A stretch of 64,000 bases of DNA from Mesorhizobium mediterraneum (GCF_002284565.1 NZ_NPKI01000008.1:1-64000); one strand, 5' to 3'; positions 17,397 to 26,966 are shown, counted from the first letter of the stretch. Numbers and translations are program-made. The notes: generated by a model from the sequence alone, not told the origin.

Positions 17397-18325
17397 CCGC
17401 CACCGACGACGTCCCGCCGGCAACAGAAGCCGCCGTCACACACTCCGGCTTCGTCGCGCTGATCGGCGCGCCCAATGCGGGAAAATCGACGCTGGTCAAC
17501 CAGCTGGTCGGCGCCAAGGTGTCGATCGTCACCCACAAGGTGCAGACGACGCGCGCCATCGTGCGCGGCATCGCCATCCACAACAACGCACAGATAGTTT
17601 TCGTCGACACGCCGGGCATTTTCAAGCCGAAGCGGCGATTGGACACGGCAATGGTGACGACCGCCTGGGGCGGCGCCAAGGACGCCGATATCGTGCTGTT
17701 GCTGATCGACGCCGAGCGCGGCATCAGGGGCGACGCCGACGCCATCCTCGAACGGCTGAAGGATGTCCGCCAGCCGATGGTGCTGATCCTCAACAAGGTC
17801 GACCGGGTCAAGCCCGAGGCGCTGCTGGCCCTGTCCGCGGCAGCCAACGAAAAGGTGCCCTTCAAGCGCACCTTCATGGTCTCGGCGCTAACTGGGTCGG
17901 GCTGCAAGGACCTGCTCGACTATCTCTCGGAAACCCTGCCTGCCGGCCCCTGGTATTACCCGGAAGACCAGATCTCCGATCTGCCGATGCGACAGCTGGC
18001 GGCCGAGATCACCCGCGAAAAGCTCTATCTCAGGCTGCATCAGGAACTGCCCTATTCTTCCCACATCGAAACCGAGAAATGGGAAGAGAAGAAGGACGGC
18101 TCGGTGCGCATCGACCAGACCATCTATGTCGAGCGTGACAGCCAGAAGAAGATCGTCCTCGGCCACAAGGGCGAGACGATCCGTGCCATCGGCCAGGCGG
18201 CACGCATGGAGATATCAGGTATCCTCGAACAGAAGGTGCACCTTTTCCTGTTCGTCAAGGTGCGCGAGAACTGGGGCGACGACCCCGAGCGCTACCGCGA
18301 GATGGGGCTGGAGTTTCCGCATTAG
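17393..18325 (+). CDS. era: GTPase Era
   Basis: Era is a GTPase that binds 16S rRNA and aids 30S assembly. In 310 residues the G1 motif is GAPNAGKS, G3 DTPGIF, G4 NKVD and G5 SALTGSG, followed by a C-terminal KH domain (KKIVLGHKGETIRAIG). The stop codon overlaps the first base of a dispersed palindromic repeat. In many Rhizobiales era is followed directly by recO; here a repeat and a broken phosphotransferase gene lie between them. Confidence 0.97.
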   Translation: MTATDDVPPATEAAVTHSGFVALIGAPNAGKSTLVNQLVGAKVSIVTHKVQTTRAIVRGIAIHNNAQIVFVDTPGIFKPKRRLDTAMVTTAWGGAKDADIVLLLIDAERGIRGDADAILERLKDVRQPMVLILNKVDRVKPEALLALSAAANEKVPFKRTFMVSALTGSGCKDLLDYLSETLPAGPWYYPEDQISDLPMRQLAAEITREKLYLRLHQELPYSSHIETEKWEEKKDGSVRIDQTIYVERDSQKKIVLGHKGETIRAIGQAARMEISGILEQKVHLFLFVKVRENWGDDPERYREMGLEFPH

Positions 18326-18373
18326 AGCATGTTCCCGAAAAGTGGGAACCGGTTTTCGAAAAAGATCATGCTC
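18325..18373. repeat. Short dispersed palindrome bridging era and the next gene
   Basis: GAGCATG (18325-18331) and CATGCTC (18367-18373) are the ends, with an internal CGAAAA...GTTTTCG dyad. This unit is very common in Mesorhizobium/Rhizobium intergenic DNA (recollection). It overlaps the last base of the era stop and supplies the ATG used by the following phosphotransferase-like gene. Confidence 0.75.
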
Positions 18374-19233
18374 AAGCAAGAAGTCACTATCGACACAGCT
18401 CTGGTGAGCCGGCTGGTCGCCACCCAATTTCCCCGCTGGAAGGATCTTGCCGTCAGGCCGGTTGCATCAGGCGGATGGGACAACAGGACCTTTCATCTCG
18501 GAGACGATATGCTCGTGAGGCTGCCGAGCGCGGCGGCCTATTCCTTGCAAGTGGAAAAGGAACATCGCTGGTTGCCACGGCTTGCGCCTCTTCTGCCGCT
18601 GCCTGTCCCGGTTCCCCTGGCGATGGGAACCCCGGCCGACAACTATCCCTGGCATTGGTCCGTCTACCGCTGGATCGAAGGCCGCAATTCGCGGCCAGCC
18701 TGGCCCAGTTCCTGGTCGCCCTGCAACGGATCGATCCCGCCGGCGGACCGGCGCCAGGGCAGCACAACTTTTTTCGAGGCGGACCACTGAGCGTCTATGA
18801 CGGTGAAACCCGGCAAGCCATTGCAGCCCTCGGCGGCAAGATTGACATACGTGCCGCGAGCACGGTGTGGGAAGCGGCGCTTGCCGCGACTTGGCACGGC
18901 GCGCCCGTCTGGTTCCACGGTGACGTCAGTTGGGGAAACCTGTTGGTCAGGCAAGGCAGCTTGAGCGCCGTGATCGACTTCGGGACTTCCGGCGTGGGCG
19001 ATCCCTCGTGCGATTTGGCGATTGCGTGGACACTCTTCGAAGGGAAAAGCCGAGAGGTGTTTCGCGCGGGTCTTCAGGCCGATGAGGCAACCTGGGCGCG
19101 AGGCCGTGGTTGGGCGCTATGGAAAGCGCTGATCACGGTCGCTGGACATATAGACATCAATCCAGTCGAAGTTGAAAAGTCGCGACGCGTGATCGATGAA
19201 GTGCTTGCCGACCACCAGCGCGCGGACGGCTGA
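18368..19233 (+). pseudogene. Aminoglycoside-phosphotransferase-like (APH) gene, frameshifted
   Basis: Two frames encode one APH-family kinase. The first (from ATG 18368) gives the N-lobe: VSRLVATQFPRWKDLAVRPV, GGWDNRTFHLG, and RWIEG near 18680. The second, in a different frame to 19233, gives the C-lobe: catalytic HGDVSWGNLLV and the metal-binding VIDFGTSGVGDPSCDLA. Around 18680 both a frame change and an apparent loss of some linker codons are needed to join them. The start codon lies within the palindromic repeat. It was probably a small-molecule kinase; sequencing error could explain the frame but less easily the missing linker. Confidence 0.75.
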
Positions 19234-19279
19234 AAGCCTAATCTTGATTTCGCCACCGAAGCGGTGACAAGCTCCGTTC

Positions 19280-20056
19280 ATGGAATGGCGCGACGAGGGA
19301 ATCATTCTCGGCACCCGCAAGCATGGCGAAACCAGTGCCATTCTTGAGGTCATGACGCGTGCGCATGGCCGCCACCTCGGCCTCGTGCGCGGTGGCCGCT
19401 CGCGCAAGCAACAGCCCGTTCTGCAGCCCGGCAACCGTGTCGACCTTTTGTGGCGGGCGCGGCTTGACGAGCATCTCGGCACCTTCCAGGCCGAGGCCAT
19501 CGAGATGAATGCCGCCCGTCTCATCGACAGCGCCGTCGCCATCTATGGGCTGCAGACCATGGCCGCGCATCTGCGCCTATTGCCCGAGCGCGACGCCCAT
19601 GGCGGCCTCTACGAGACGCTGGCCGTGATGATCGCCCACCTCGACGATGCGGATGTCGCCGGCGAGCTGGTGGCGCGCTTCGAGCTGCTGGTTCTCGACG
19701 AGCTCGGTTTCGGCCTCGATCTCAGCCAGTGTGCCGCGACCGGCACCAGGCAGAACCTTGCCTATGTCTCGCCGAAATCCGGGCGTGCCGTGTCGCGCGC
19801 GGCAGGCGCGCCATGGCGCGATAAGATGCTGGTGCTCCCCGCCTTCCTGCAGCGCGGCTCCGGCCTGCGCGCCGATCCGGCGGCGATCGAGGACGCCTTC
19901 CGACTGACCGGCTTCTTTTTTTCCCGCCATGTCTACGAGCCGCGCGGCATAGAGGCTCCCGGCGCCCGCGCCGGCTTCCTCGCCGCCTTGCGCAAGCACC
20001 ACGCGCCCGGCAAGACCCTGATCGAAGAACCCGCCGCCGGAGAAATCACCAGATGA
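19280..20056 (+). CDS. recO: DNA repair protein RecO
   Basis: RecO anneals DNA and loads RecA with RecR in the RecF pathway. The 258-residue protein begins [26 protein letters not shown] and keeps the OB-fold N-terminal domain ([17 protein letters not shown]) and helical C-terminal domain ([19 protein letters not shown]). The usual zinc-binding cysteines are largely absent, as in many alphaproteobacterial RecO proteins. The next gene overlaps its stop by four bases. Confidence 0.93.
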   Translation: MEWRDEGIILGTRKHGETSAILEVMTRAHGRHLGLVRGGRSRKQQPVLQPGNRVDLLWRARLDEHLGTFQAEAIEMNAARLIDSAVAIYGLQTMAAHLRLLPERDAHGGLYETLAVMIAHLDDADVAGELVARFELLVLDELGFGLDLSQCAATGTRQNLAYVSPKSGRAVSRAAGAPWRDKMLVLPAFLQRGSGLRADPAAIEDAFRLTGFFFSRHVYEPRGIEAPGARAGFLAALRKHHAPGKTLIEEPAAGEITR

Positions 20057-20571
20057 GCGAAGTGGAGCTCTATCCCGGCCGGGTCTCGCCGCTCGGCCTC
20101 GGCACCATTCCGCACGGCGACATTCTCGAGTATACCGGCCTGGAATTGCTCCAGCGCATCATCGACAACAAATACCCGGCGCCGCCGATTTCCTTCCAGC
20201 TCAGTTTCGACCTGACCGAAGTGTCGGAAGGACGTGCGGTGTTCCGCGGCATGCCGAACGAGCGCTATCTCAACCCGCTGGGTGGGGTGCATGGCGGCTG
20301 GGCCGCGACGCTGCTGGATTCGGCTCTTGCCTGTGCGGTGCAAACGCTGCTCGACAAGGGCGAGGCCTATACGACGGCGGAGTTCAAGGTGAACCTGACA
20401 CGGCCGATCACGCCGAGGACCGGCGAAGTGGTGTGCGAGGGCAGGGTGGTGCACAAGGGCCGCACCCTAGCGGTCTCGGAAGCGACGCTGAAGGATGCCA
20501 ACGGCAAGCTGCTGGCTTTCGGCACCGAAACATGCTCGATCTTTCCGGCCGCCAATCTGGCGGCGCGCTGA
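20053..20571 (+). CDS. PaaI-like hotdog-fold thioesterase
   Basis: The 172-residue hotdog-fold protein probably hydrolyses acyl-CoA thioesters in the cytoplasm. The active-site region is [25 protein letters not shown], with the HGG motif and downstream acidic residue, followed by [13 protein letters not shown] and [15 protein letters not shown]. It overlaps recO by four bases (ATGA). The acyl substrate cannot be predicted. Confidence 0.88.
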   Translation: MSEVELYPGRVSPLGLGTIPHGDILEYTGLELLQRIIDNKYPAPPISFQLSFDLTEVSEGRAVFRGMPNERYLNPLGGVHGGWAATLLDSALACAVQTLLDKGEAYTTAEFKVNLTRPITPRTGEVVCEGRVVHKGRTLAVSEATLKDANGKLLAFGTETCSIFPAANLAAR

Positions 20572-20634
20572 CCCGGCCGGCCGTCTGGCCGCCGCATTTG
20601 TCAGTAATTACTGGCCTGGTTTGGGGGAACCGCC

Positions 20635-23373
20635 ATGTTCGAAAGCCTGATCGGCCTAGTCGCGATCATCGCGCTGTTCGTCATTATCTCGCGCCAGCAG
20701 AGCCGCATCGGCCTGATCGAGCGCGAGCTTGGTGCGCTGCGCAGCCTCGTGCTTTCGGGCGCGCATGTGGCCCCGCCGCAGCCCAAGCCGGTAGAACAGG
20801 CCGCAAACGACAGCAAGCCAGCGGGCGCGGCAGTTGCGGCAGTGACCGACATTGCCCCGCCATCGGCGGGCGAGGCTGAGGGAAAGCCGTCCACAGAGGT
20901 TGAAGCCGGCGAGACTGCATCCGGACCGTGGGCTGCGGGCGAAGCGGCGCCGGCTGGATCTGCACCTGCGCAACCGGCCGCAGCGACGGCGAAAGCGGCT
21001 CAAAAACCCGACATTGAAACGGCGCTCGGCACCCGCTGGGCAGTCTGGGTCGGCGGCATCGCGCTGGCGCTGGGTGGCTTGTTCCTGATCCGCTACACCA
21101 TTGAGGCGGGTATCTTCGGTCCCGGCGTGCGGCTGAGCATGGCAGCAATGCTCGGGCTGGTGCTGGTTGCCGTCGGCGAGTTCATCCGCCGTACCGGCTT
21201 CAGGGTGCCGGTGCAGGGCGTCGCCGGCGCCTACATTCCGGCGATCCTGACAGCGGCCGGTGCTTTCATCCTGTTCGGCACGGTTTATGCCGCGCATGGC
21301 GTTTACGGCTTCATCGGGCCGGCGCTTGCTTTCACGCTGCTCGGCGCCATCGGTGTGGCGACCATCGCAGCCGCCCTCATCCACGGCCAGGCGCTGGCCG
21401 GCATCGGCCTGCTCGGCGCGGTGGTGACGCCGATGTTGGTCGCTTCGCAGGCGCCCAATCCCTGGGCGCTGTTCGGCTATCTCGCGATCGTGCTAGCCGC
21501 CACCAGCGTCATCGCCCGCCTGCGCGACTGGAAATTGTTGATGGCGGCAGCGTTCGTCGGCACTGGCCTCTGGACCGTTCTCTACATGACCGATGCGCCG
21601 GGCGCCAACCTGCCTGTCATCCTCTTTATCAATGCGGTGACCTTGGCCGTGCTTGCCTTCGTCTGGCTCGGCCGTCGCGGTGGCGAAGCTGAACCCGCGG
21701 GGGGCTTCGACTGGCCGTCGATCGCACCGGGCTTCTTCGTCGGCCTTTCGGCGATGGCGCTGTTCGTCGACCCGGCATACGCTGCCAGCGATGCTCTGCC
21801 GGGAGCAGCCCTTATCACAGCCCTGGTCGCGGTGGCGCTCTATAGGCCGCTGGCGCTGGCGCTTCTGCATGCCGCAGGGCTGGCGACGGTGCTGGTCTAT
21901 CTCGGCATCATTCCGCCAACCTCGATTGCTTCAGACCTTTCCGGCGGCCTGGGTGTCGATGGTCTGACGGCGGCAATATCCGATACGCTGATGCTCAGGA
22001 TCGGCATCGCACTCGGGCTTGTCTTCATCGGTGCCGGCTTCTGGGCGGCGCGCAGATTTGCAGCATCGGCTCACATCCGCGCCGCCTCATGGGCGGCATG
22101 GGGCGTTATCGCACCGCTGGTCATTTTGTTGGCGCTCTGGTTCACTTTCGGCAATCTCGACCGCGATCTTGCCTACGCGGCGGTAGCAGCCCTTCTGGTC
22201 GTGGTCTTCGCCGTCGGCGGCGAGTGGATCGCGCGCGGTGAAGAGCCGCCGCTGCAGGGCGGGGCGGCCGTCTCGTTCGCGCTTGGCGGAGCAGCAGTCG
22301 CCGCCTTGCTGATGCTCTACATGGCCTTCGGATCCGGCTGGACCACCATCCTTCTGGGTGCCGCGGCCATCTTGCCGGCACTGGCCACCCGCTGGCGCGC
22401 CTATCCGGTGCTCGGCTGGATTTCGGTTGGCGCGGTCATCGCGGTGCTCGGCCGTGTCGCCTTCGATCCGACAATCGTCGGCGCCGAATTCCTGTCGACG
22501 ACGCCGGTGTTCAACTGGCTGCTGCCGGGATACGGCGTGCCGGCGCTCGCCTTCGGCTTTGCCGCCTGGCAACTCGCTCGCACCACCAATGGCCAGCCGC
22601 GCCTTGCCATGGAAGCGGGCGCCGCGCTGTTTGCGCTGCTCACAGTTGCCATTCTGGTGCGCCATGCCATGCATGGCGGCGTCATCGACACAGGGGCTGC
22701 GACGCTCGCCGAACAGGCGATCTACACGTTGATCGCCATCGGCGCCGGCGCCATCCTGGTCGCCATCGACATGCGCTCGCCAAGCTCGGTGCTGCGCTAT
22801 GGTTCGCTTGCCGCGGGCGTGGTCTCGGTCGCCTTCATCGTCGTCCAGCATTTCCTGGCGCTGAACCCGCTGTTCACTGACGAATCGACCGGCCGAATCC
22901 CTGTGTTCAACCTCCTGTTCCTCGCCTATCTCTTGCCGGCGTTCGCTGCCGGTGGCCTCGCGCTCTATACCAGAGACAAGCGGCCGAAATGGTACGCCGC
23001 GATGCTGGCTCTGGTGGCGGCTCTGCTTGCATTCACCTATGCGACGCTGTCGGTGAGGCGACTGTTCAAGGGCGAGTTCATCGGCCTGTGGAGCGGCCTC
23101 GGCCAGCTCGAAACCTACACCTATTCCGCACTGTGGCTGATCATCGGCGTGGCGCTGCTCACCGCCGGCGTCTGGCTGAAGTCGCAGGTGCTGCGCGTCG
23201 CGTCGGCCGCGCTGATCTCGGTCGCCGTGCTGAAAGTCTTCCTCTTCGACATGTCGGAGCTCGAAGGCGTGCTGAGGGCGCTGTCCTTTATCGGCCTCGG
23301 CGCGGTCCTGATCGGTATCGGCCTGTTCTACCAGCGGCTGCTGACGCGCGCGGCCAAATCCGAACCCGGATAG
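20635..23373 (+). CDS. DUF2339 polytopic membrane protein
   Basis: The large protein of 912 residues has a short N-terminal helix, a coiled-coil-like stretch, an Ala/Pro/Glu-rich linker (about 45-125), and then more than twenty predicted transmembrane helices from about residue 140 to the end. The first repeat region reads GTRWAVWVGGIALALGGLFL, the signature seen in DUF2339. The function of the family is unknown. It seems to stand as its own unit, ending four bases before the convergent toxin gene. Confidence 0.85.
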   Translation: MFESLIGLVAIIALFVIISRQQSRIGLIERELGALRSLVLSGAHVAPPQPKPVEQAANDSKPAGAAVAAVTDIAPPSAGEAEGKPSTEVEAGETASGPWAAGEAAPAGSAPAQPAAATAKAAQKPDIETALGTRWAVWVGGIALALGGLFLIRYTIEAGIFGPGVRLSMAAMLGLVLVAVGEFIRRTGFRVPVQGVAGAYIPAILTAAGAFILFGTVYAAHGVYGFIGPALAFTLLGAIGVATIAAALIHGQALAGIGLLGAVVTPMLVASQAPNPWALFGYLAIVLAATSVIARLRDWKLLMAAAFVGTGLWTVLYMTDAPGANLPVILFINAVTLAVLAFVWLGRRGGEAEPAGGFDWPSIAPGFFVGLSAMALFVDPAYAASDALPGAALITALVAVALYRPLALALLHAAGLATVLVYLGIIPPTSIASDLSGGLGVDGLTAAISDTLMLRIGIALGLVFIGAGFWAARRFAASAHIRAASWAAWGVIAPLVILLALWFTFGNLDRDLAYAAVAALLVVVFAVGGEWIARGEEPPLQGGAAVSFALGGAAVAALLMLYMAFGSGWTTILLGAAAILPALATRWRAYPVLGWISVGAVIAVLGRVAFDPTIVGAEFLSTTPVFNWLLPGYGVPALAFGFAAWQLARTTNGQPRLAMEAGAALFALLTVAILVRHAMHGGVIDTGAATLAEQAIYTLIAIGAGAILVAIDMRSPSSVLRYGSLAAGVVSVAFIVVQHFLALNPLFTDESTGRIPVFNLLFLAYLLPAFAAGGLALYTRDKRPKWYAAMLALVAALLAFTYATLSVRRLFKGEFIGLWSGLGQLETYTYSALWLIIGVALLTAGVWLKSQVLRVASAALISVAVLKVFLFDMSELEGVLRALSFIGLGAVLIGIGLFYQRLLTRAAKSEPG

Positions 23374-23376
23374 TAT

Positions 23377-23805
23377 TCAGGCAAGATCGGTCTGCAAGAA
23401 ACCATTGCCCTTGTAGAGCAGGGGTACCCGGTAGGCCTTGGCACATGCATAGCTGAAGCAGTCGCCGAAGTTCAGCTTGGCGGGATGGCCGACATATCGA
23501 CCGTAGTCGCGGGCGGCTTTGACTGCGAGTTCGCGAATGGCGGTATCCAGCGGAACTTCCACGGCCTTGAGTTCGGCCAGGAAGCCAATGACAATCGTTT
23601 GGCATTGATCGATCAGAGCAGGCGGTGTCGGAGCTTGATCGCCACTTTCAGCTACAGATTTTCTGCGGGCTATCCCCAGGATCGCTTCAAACGCGGAACT
23701 CGGCGAGAAATAAAGCGTCTCGGCGGTTTCAATCCTTCTCAGCAGACGATCCGCATCTGCCTCTCTCAAAATCAGCGCAATAATGACGGAAGCATCAAGA
23801 AACAT
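23377..23805 (-). CDS. vapC: PIN-domain toxin (VapC-type ribonuclease)
   Basis: VapC toxins cut specific RNAs and are held inactive by VapB. The 142-residue protein has the PIN acidic residues: Asp4 (MFLDASVIIALIL), the glutamate in FEAILGIA, and the aspartates in LNFGDCFSYACAKA and at the C terminus (TDLA). The start codon overlaps the end of the antitoxin gene by 11 bases, typical for translational coupling. The RNA target is not known. Confidence 0.9.
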   Translation of the reverse strand: MFLDASVIIALILREADADRLLRRIETAETLYFSPSSAFEAILGIARRKSVAESGDQAPTPPALIDQCQTIVIGFLAELKAVEVPLDTAIRELAVKAARDYGRYVGHPAKLNFGDCFSYACAKAYRVPLLYKGNGFLQTDLA

Positions 23806-24049
23806 CGGGTTCCCCCCAAGCCTCGTCCATGAATTTCTTCATATCGAAGGTGGGGTCATCGGGACCAAGTGCGCTCGCGGCATCCTGATATTTTTTGATA
23901 CGCTCTCTCAGCGGAAGGACAGAGTTCGCTCGTTCAAGCTCGCGCTTGAGAGCGATCCGCACTGCTTCAGTCTTCGTGGGAGCCCTGATGGCGGACTGTA
24001 ACTGACGAGCCAGGGCGTCGACCTCGTTATCGCGGATGTACAGAGACAT
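23795..24049 (-). CDS. vapB: VapB-type antitoxin (Rv0623-like transcription factor)
   Basis: The 84-residue protein begins MSLYIRDNEVDALARQL and continues with the KTEAVRIALKREL helix, the N-terminal DNA-binding and dimerisation part of the Rv0623/PSK antitoxin family, followed by a C-terminal segment that would wrap the toxin. The ATG at 24049 has GGAGA eight bases upstream. A longer frame to 24076 would cover the palindromic operator and is rejected. It is cotranscribed with vapC. Confidence 0.9.
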   Translation of the reverse strand: MSLYIRDNEVDALARQLQSAIRAPTKTEAVRIALKRELERANSVLPLRERIKKYQDAASALGPDDPTFDMKKFMDEAWGEPDVS

Positions 24050-24064
24050 ATCGATTTCTCCGAA

Positions 24065-24111
24065 CGTATATTCCAAGTCGAATATACCAAATATATGACT
24101 TTGAATATACG
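24065..24111. promoter_or_regulatory. Palindromic operator of the vapBC unit
   Basis: CGTATATTCCAAGTC (24065-24079) and GACTTTGAATATACG (24097-24111) form an inverted repeat with one mismatch around an AT-rich centre containing GAATATAC. It lies immediately upstream of the vapB ribosome-binding site, where a VapB-VapC complex would autoregulate. The AT-rich core differs from the GC-rich neighbourhood. Confidence 0.7.
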
Positions 24112-24326
24112 TCCTTTAGGGTGTGTTCTCAACCTCAGGCTTCTCATTCATGGCGTGCGGCGCCTTAACAGGTGGCCCTAGCCCGGCCGGGAATAAACCG
24201 GTCCGCGCCAGCGTTATTGCATTGCTTGGGTGACCGGGGCGGCGGACCGCTTCGCGCCGGCCACTTGCGCCGCGCCGTGAAGGCGCGTTCAATCGGGATG
24301 AACAAGGCACCTCAGAACCAGCGGTC
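24112..24326. promoter_or_regulatory. Intergenic region with a possible ECF-type promoter
   Basis: This 215-base gap upstream of the sigma-factor gene holds GGAAT (24190-24194), a 17-base spacer and CGTT (24212-24215), close to the GGAAC-N16/17-CGTT form of alphaproteobacterial general-stress sigma factors. One -35 base differs and the 5' untranslated region would be over 100 bases, so this is weak. Nothing else was seen. Confidence 0.25.
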
Positions 24327-24845
24327 ATGGACGCAAAGAAGGCAGCAATCCTTGGCGAAATACCGCGTCTGCGCCGTTATGCGCGCTCTCTGTTGCGCGA
24401 CCGCGATTCCGCCGACGATCTGGTTCAGGACTGTCTCGAACGGGCGCTTGTGCGGCTCGACAATTGGCAGACTGGAGAAAGCCCCAGGAGGTGGCTGTTT
24501 ACGATCATGCATCATTTGTTCATCGACCAGATGCGCAAGGTGAACCGGCGCGGCGAGGGAGCGATGCTGCCGCTGGAAGCGGGCGAGGCGCAGGCAGCAC
24601 CTGCCGAGCAGGTGGAGAGCATCGCGTCACGCGAGATTATCGACGCATTGCAGGCGATCAGCCCCGACCGGCGCGCAGCACTCGTCATGGTCGCCATCGA
24701 AGGCTTTTCCTATGCCGAGGCCGCCAACATCCTCGGCGTGCCGGCCGGCACGCTGATGTCGCGCATCGCGCGCGGCCGTGATGAGTTGCGCGGGCTGCTG
24801 GATGACGCCGCGCGTCGCCGAGCGATAAGGATCGTCGAGAAATGA
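24327..24845 (+). CDS. ECF-subfamily RNA polymerase sigma factor
   Basis: The 172-residue protein has region 2 (EIPRLRRYARSLLRDRDSADDLVQDCLERAL, with WLFTIMHHLFIDQMRK) and region 4 (ALQAISPDRRAALVMVAIEGFSYAEAANILGVPAGTLMSRIARGRDELR). It should direct RNA polymerase to a small regulon, controlled by the membrane protein encoded next. The two genes overlap by four bases (ATGA). The target promoters and signal are unknown. Confidence 0.93.
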   Translation: MDAKKAAILGEIPRLRRYARSLLRDRDSADDLVQDCLERALVRLDNWQTGESPRRWLFTIMHHLFIDQMRKVNRRGEGAMLPLEAGEAQAAPAEQVESIASREIIDALQAISPDRRAALVMVAIEGFSYAEAANILGVPAGTLMSRIARGRDELRGLLDDAARRRAIRIVEK

Positions 24846-25633
24846 CCCGGCGCGATTTTTCCGAACGCGACATCCATATGGCCCTCGATGGCGAGTTGCC
24901 GGTTGACGAGCACGTGGCTTATGATGCTTGGCTCGATGCCAATCCCGAAATGAAGGCGAGGGGCGCCCGCTATGTCGCCGACCGCGCAGCGCTGCGCGCC
25001 GCCTTCGCCGGCGTGCTCGACGAGCCGGTGCCGGCGCGGTTGCAGAAGGTCGTGTTCGGTGAGGCGCCGGTCAAGGCGGCAGTATCGCGCTCGCGCTGGT
25101 GGCTTGCGGCCGCCGCAGCCGCGGTGCTGGCCATTGGCGGTGTTGGCGGTTACGTCGCAGGCATCGGCCATTTTGGTCTGGAAGACCCTGCCAAGGACCA
25201 ACTCGCAGAGCAGGCGATCGCAGCCCATGTCATCTATGCCGCCGAAAAACGGCATGCGGTGGAAGTGCCCGCCAGCGACAAGGATCATCTGCAGACCTGG
25301 CTGTCCAATAGGGTCGGCCTGAAGCTGGTCGCACCGGATCTGGCGGCGGAAGGATTCCAGCTCGTCGGTGGCCGGCTGCTGCCTGCAGGCGAGAACAAGG
25401 CCGCGATGCTGCTTTATGAAGACGAGAAGGGCGAGCGCATCTCGCTGTTCGTCACGGCTGAATCGGCCGAGAAGGCCAAGGGCACGTATGGGTCGGAAGA
25501 AGGCGGCCCCGAGGCGATTTACTGGCTGGACAAGGGCTATGGCTGCGCCGTCGTCGGCTCGCTGCCGCGCGCGCAGATGACTGCGGTGGCGAAGAGCGCC
25601 TACAGCCAGCTTCTGGCCGGGCTGGACAGCTGA
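24842..25633 (+). CDS. Transmembrane anti-sigma factor
   Basis: The 263-residue protein starts with a cytoplasmic region (DIHMALDGELPVDEHVAYDAWLDANPE) typical of anti-sigma domains, has one transmembrane helix (about 87-108, WWLAAAAAAVLAIGGVGGYVAG), and a periplasmic domain that should sense a signal. The HxxxCxxC zinc motif is absent, so it is not a redox-type ZAS protein. It is coupled to the preceding sigma factor by overlapping start and stop. Confidence 0.88.
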   Translation: MTRRDFSERDIHMALDGELPVDEHVAYDAWLDANPEMKARGARYVADRAALRAAFAGVLDEPVPARLQKVVFGEAPVKAAVSRSRWWLAAAAAAVLAIGGVGGYVAGIGHFGLEDPAKDQLAEQAIAAHVIYAAEKRHAVEVPASDKDHLQTWLSNRVGLKLVAPDLAAEGFQLVGGRLLPAGENKAAMLLYEDEKGERISLFVTAESAEKAKGTYGSEEGGPEAIYWLDKGYGCAVVGSLPRAQMTAVAKSAYSQLLAGLDS

Positions 25634-25859
25634 ACCGCGCCTGTTTTCCGAAGCTGGCCCACGGTCGAAACAGCGATCCCGTTCAAGCCCTTGCACTGAT
25701 CTACAGTGCTACGTGCCCTCATGCGCCGGGCCGAAACTGTCACAATTCGGCCCGAATCGAGGTGCGATAGCGCTTGACGGATGCTGGCGCTTCGGCTGGT
25801 GTTATTAACGTTTCGACCAGGGCCTTCTCCACAACCCAATCGAGGTTTTCCGAGCCCGC
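25634..25859. other. Intergenic region upstream of the GNAT-C39 gene
   Basis: No gene is seen. The segment separates the sigma/anti-sigma pair from the GNAT-C39/RimK unit and should carry the latter's promoter. A TTGACG at about 25772 is a -35 candidate but no well-spaced -10 was found. Confidence 0.35.
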
Positions 25860-26966
25860 ATGCCTGCCGAGATTCGCACGGCCCGCGCGTCCGACGTCGA
25901 TGACCTCGCCGTCATCGAGAAGGCTGTTTTTGCGACCGACCGCATTTCCCGCCGCTCCTTTCGCCAGTTGATCGAACGCGAAAGCGCCGAGCTGCTGGTC
26001 GCCGAAAACGACGGCCGCGTCGCCGGCTATGCGGTCGTGCTGTTCCGCAAAGGCAGCGGCGTCGCGCGGCTATATTCCATCGCCATCGGCCCTTTTTTTG
26101 GCGGGCTCGGCATTGGCCGCATGCTGCTGGCATCGGCGGAAGAGACCGCCTTCAAGCACGACCGCATGATGCTGCGCCTAGAGGTGCGCGAGGACAACAG
26201 CCGAGCCATCCGCATCTACGAGCAGAGCGGCTACCGCAAGATCGGCCGCGAACCGGGCTATTACGAGGACGGCGCCACGGCGCTGCGCTACGAAAAGACC
26301 TTGCGTGGCGACATTCCGGTCGCCACCAAGGTGCCGTTCTATCAGCAGACCTGCGAATTCACCTGCGGCCCATGCTGCCTGATGATGGCGATGGCCAATT
26401 TCGATCCCGGCTTCGTGCCCGATCCGGTCATGGAGATCCGCTTGTGGCGCGAGGCGACGACTGTTTTCATGATGTCGGGGCCGGGCGGCTGCGAGCCGTT
26501 CGGTCTCGCCGTTGCCGGTCACGAAAGCGGGCTCTCTGCCGAGATATATGTATCCTTCCATGGCGCGCTGTTCCTGCAGTCGGTGCGCAGCCAAGACAAG
26601 CGCCGGGTCATGGAACTGGCGCAGGTCGACTTTCGCCGGCGCGCGGAACGTTACGGCATCCCGGTGAATTACCGTCCATTCGCCATCGACGATATCCGCA
26701 CCGCGATCGCAGAAGGAAAACTGGTGTTGGTCCTGATCAGCGGCTTCCTGATGTTCGGCAAGAAGGTTCCGCACTGGGTGCTGGCCATCGGCGACGACGG
26801 CGACCATATCCTGATCCACGATCCCTGGGTCGAGGACGAGAGACAGGAGACCATCCTTGATGCCGCCAACATTCCCGTGCCTTACGGCATCTTCATGAAC
26901 ATGGCGCAGTTCGGCCGCGACGGATTGCGTGCCGCCATCACCCTCGGAAAGCGCGACAGACAATGA
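25860..26966 (+). CDS. GNAT acetyltransferase fused to a C39-like cysteine peptidase
   Basis: The 368-residue protein joins two enzymes. Residues about 4-150 are a GNAT domain with the acyl-CoA loop FGGLGIGRML and the helix NSRAIRIYEQSGYRKIGR. Residues about 155-365 are a C39/papain-like domain: QQTCEFTCGPCC places the nucleophile at Cys169, PHWVLAIG gives His305, and HDPW gives Asp321, so the triad looks complete. There is no signal peptide or membrane segment. The gene overlaps a RimK-like ligase by four bases. Similar fusions beside RimK-like genes were described in surveys of amidoligases (Aravind and colleagues). The substrate is unknown, probably a peptide or protein end. Confidence 0.85.
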   Translation: MPAEIRTARASDVDDLAVIEKAVFATDRISRRSFRQLIERESAELLVAENDGRVAGYAVVLFRKGSGVARLYSIAIGPFFGGLGIGRMLLASAEETAFKHDRMMLRLEVREDNSRAIRIYEQSGYRKIGREPGYYEDGATALRYEKTLRGDIPVATKVPFYQQTCEFTCGPCCLMMAMANFDPGFVPDPVMEIRLWREATTVFMMSGPGGCEPFGLAVAGHESGLSAEIYVSFHGALFLQSVRSQDKRRVMELAQVDFRRRAERYGIPVNYRPFAIDDIRTAIAEGKLVLVLISGFLMFGKKVPHWVLAIGDDGDHILIHDPWVEDERQETILDAANIPVPYGIFMNMAQFGRDGLRAAITLGKRDRQ

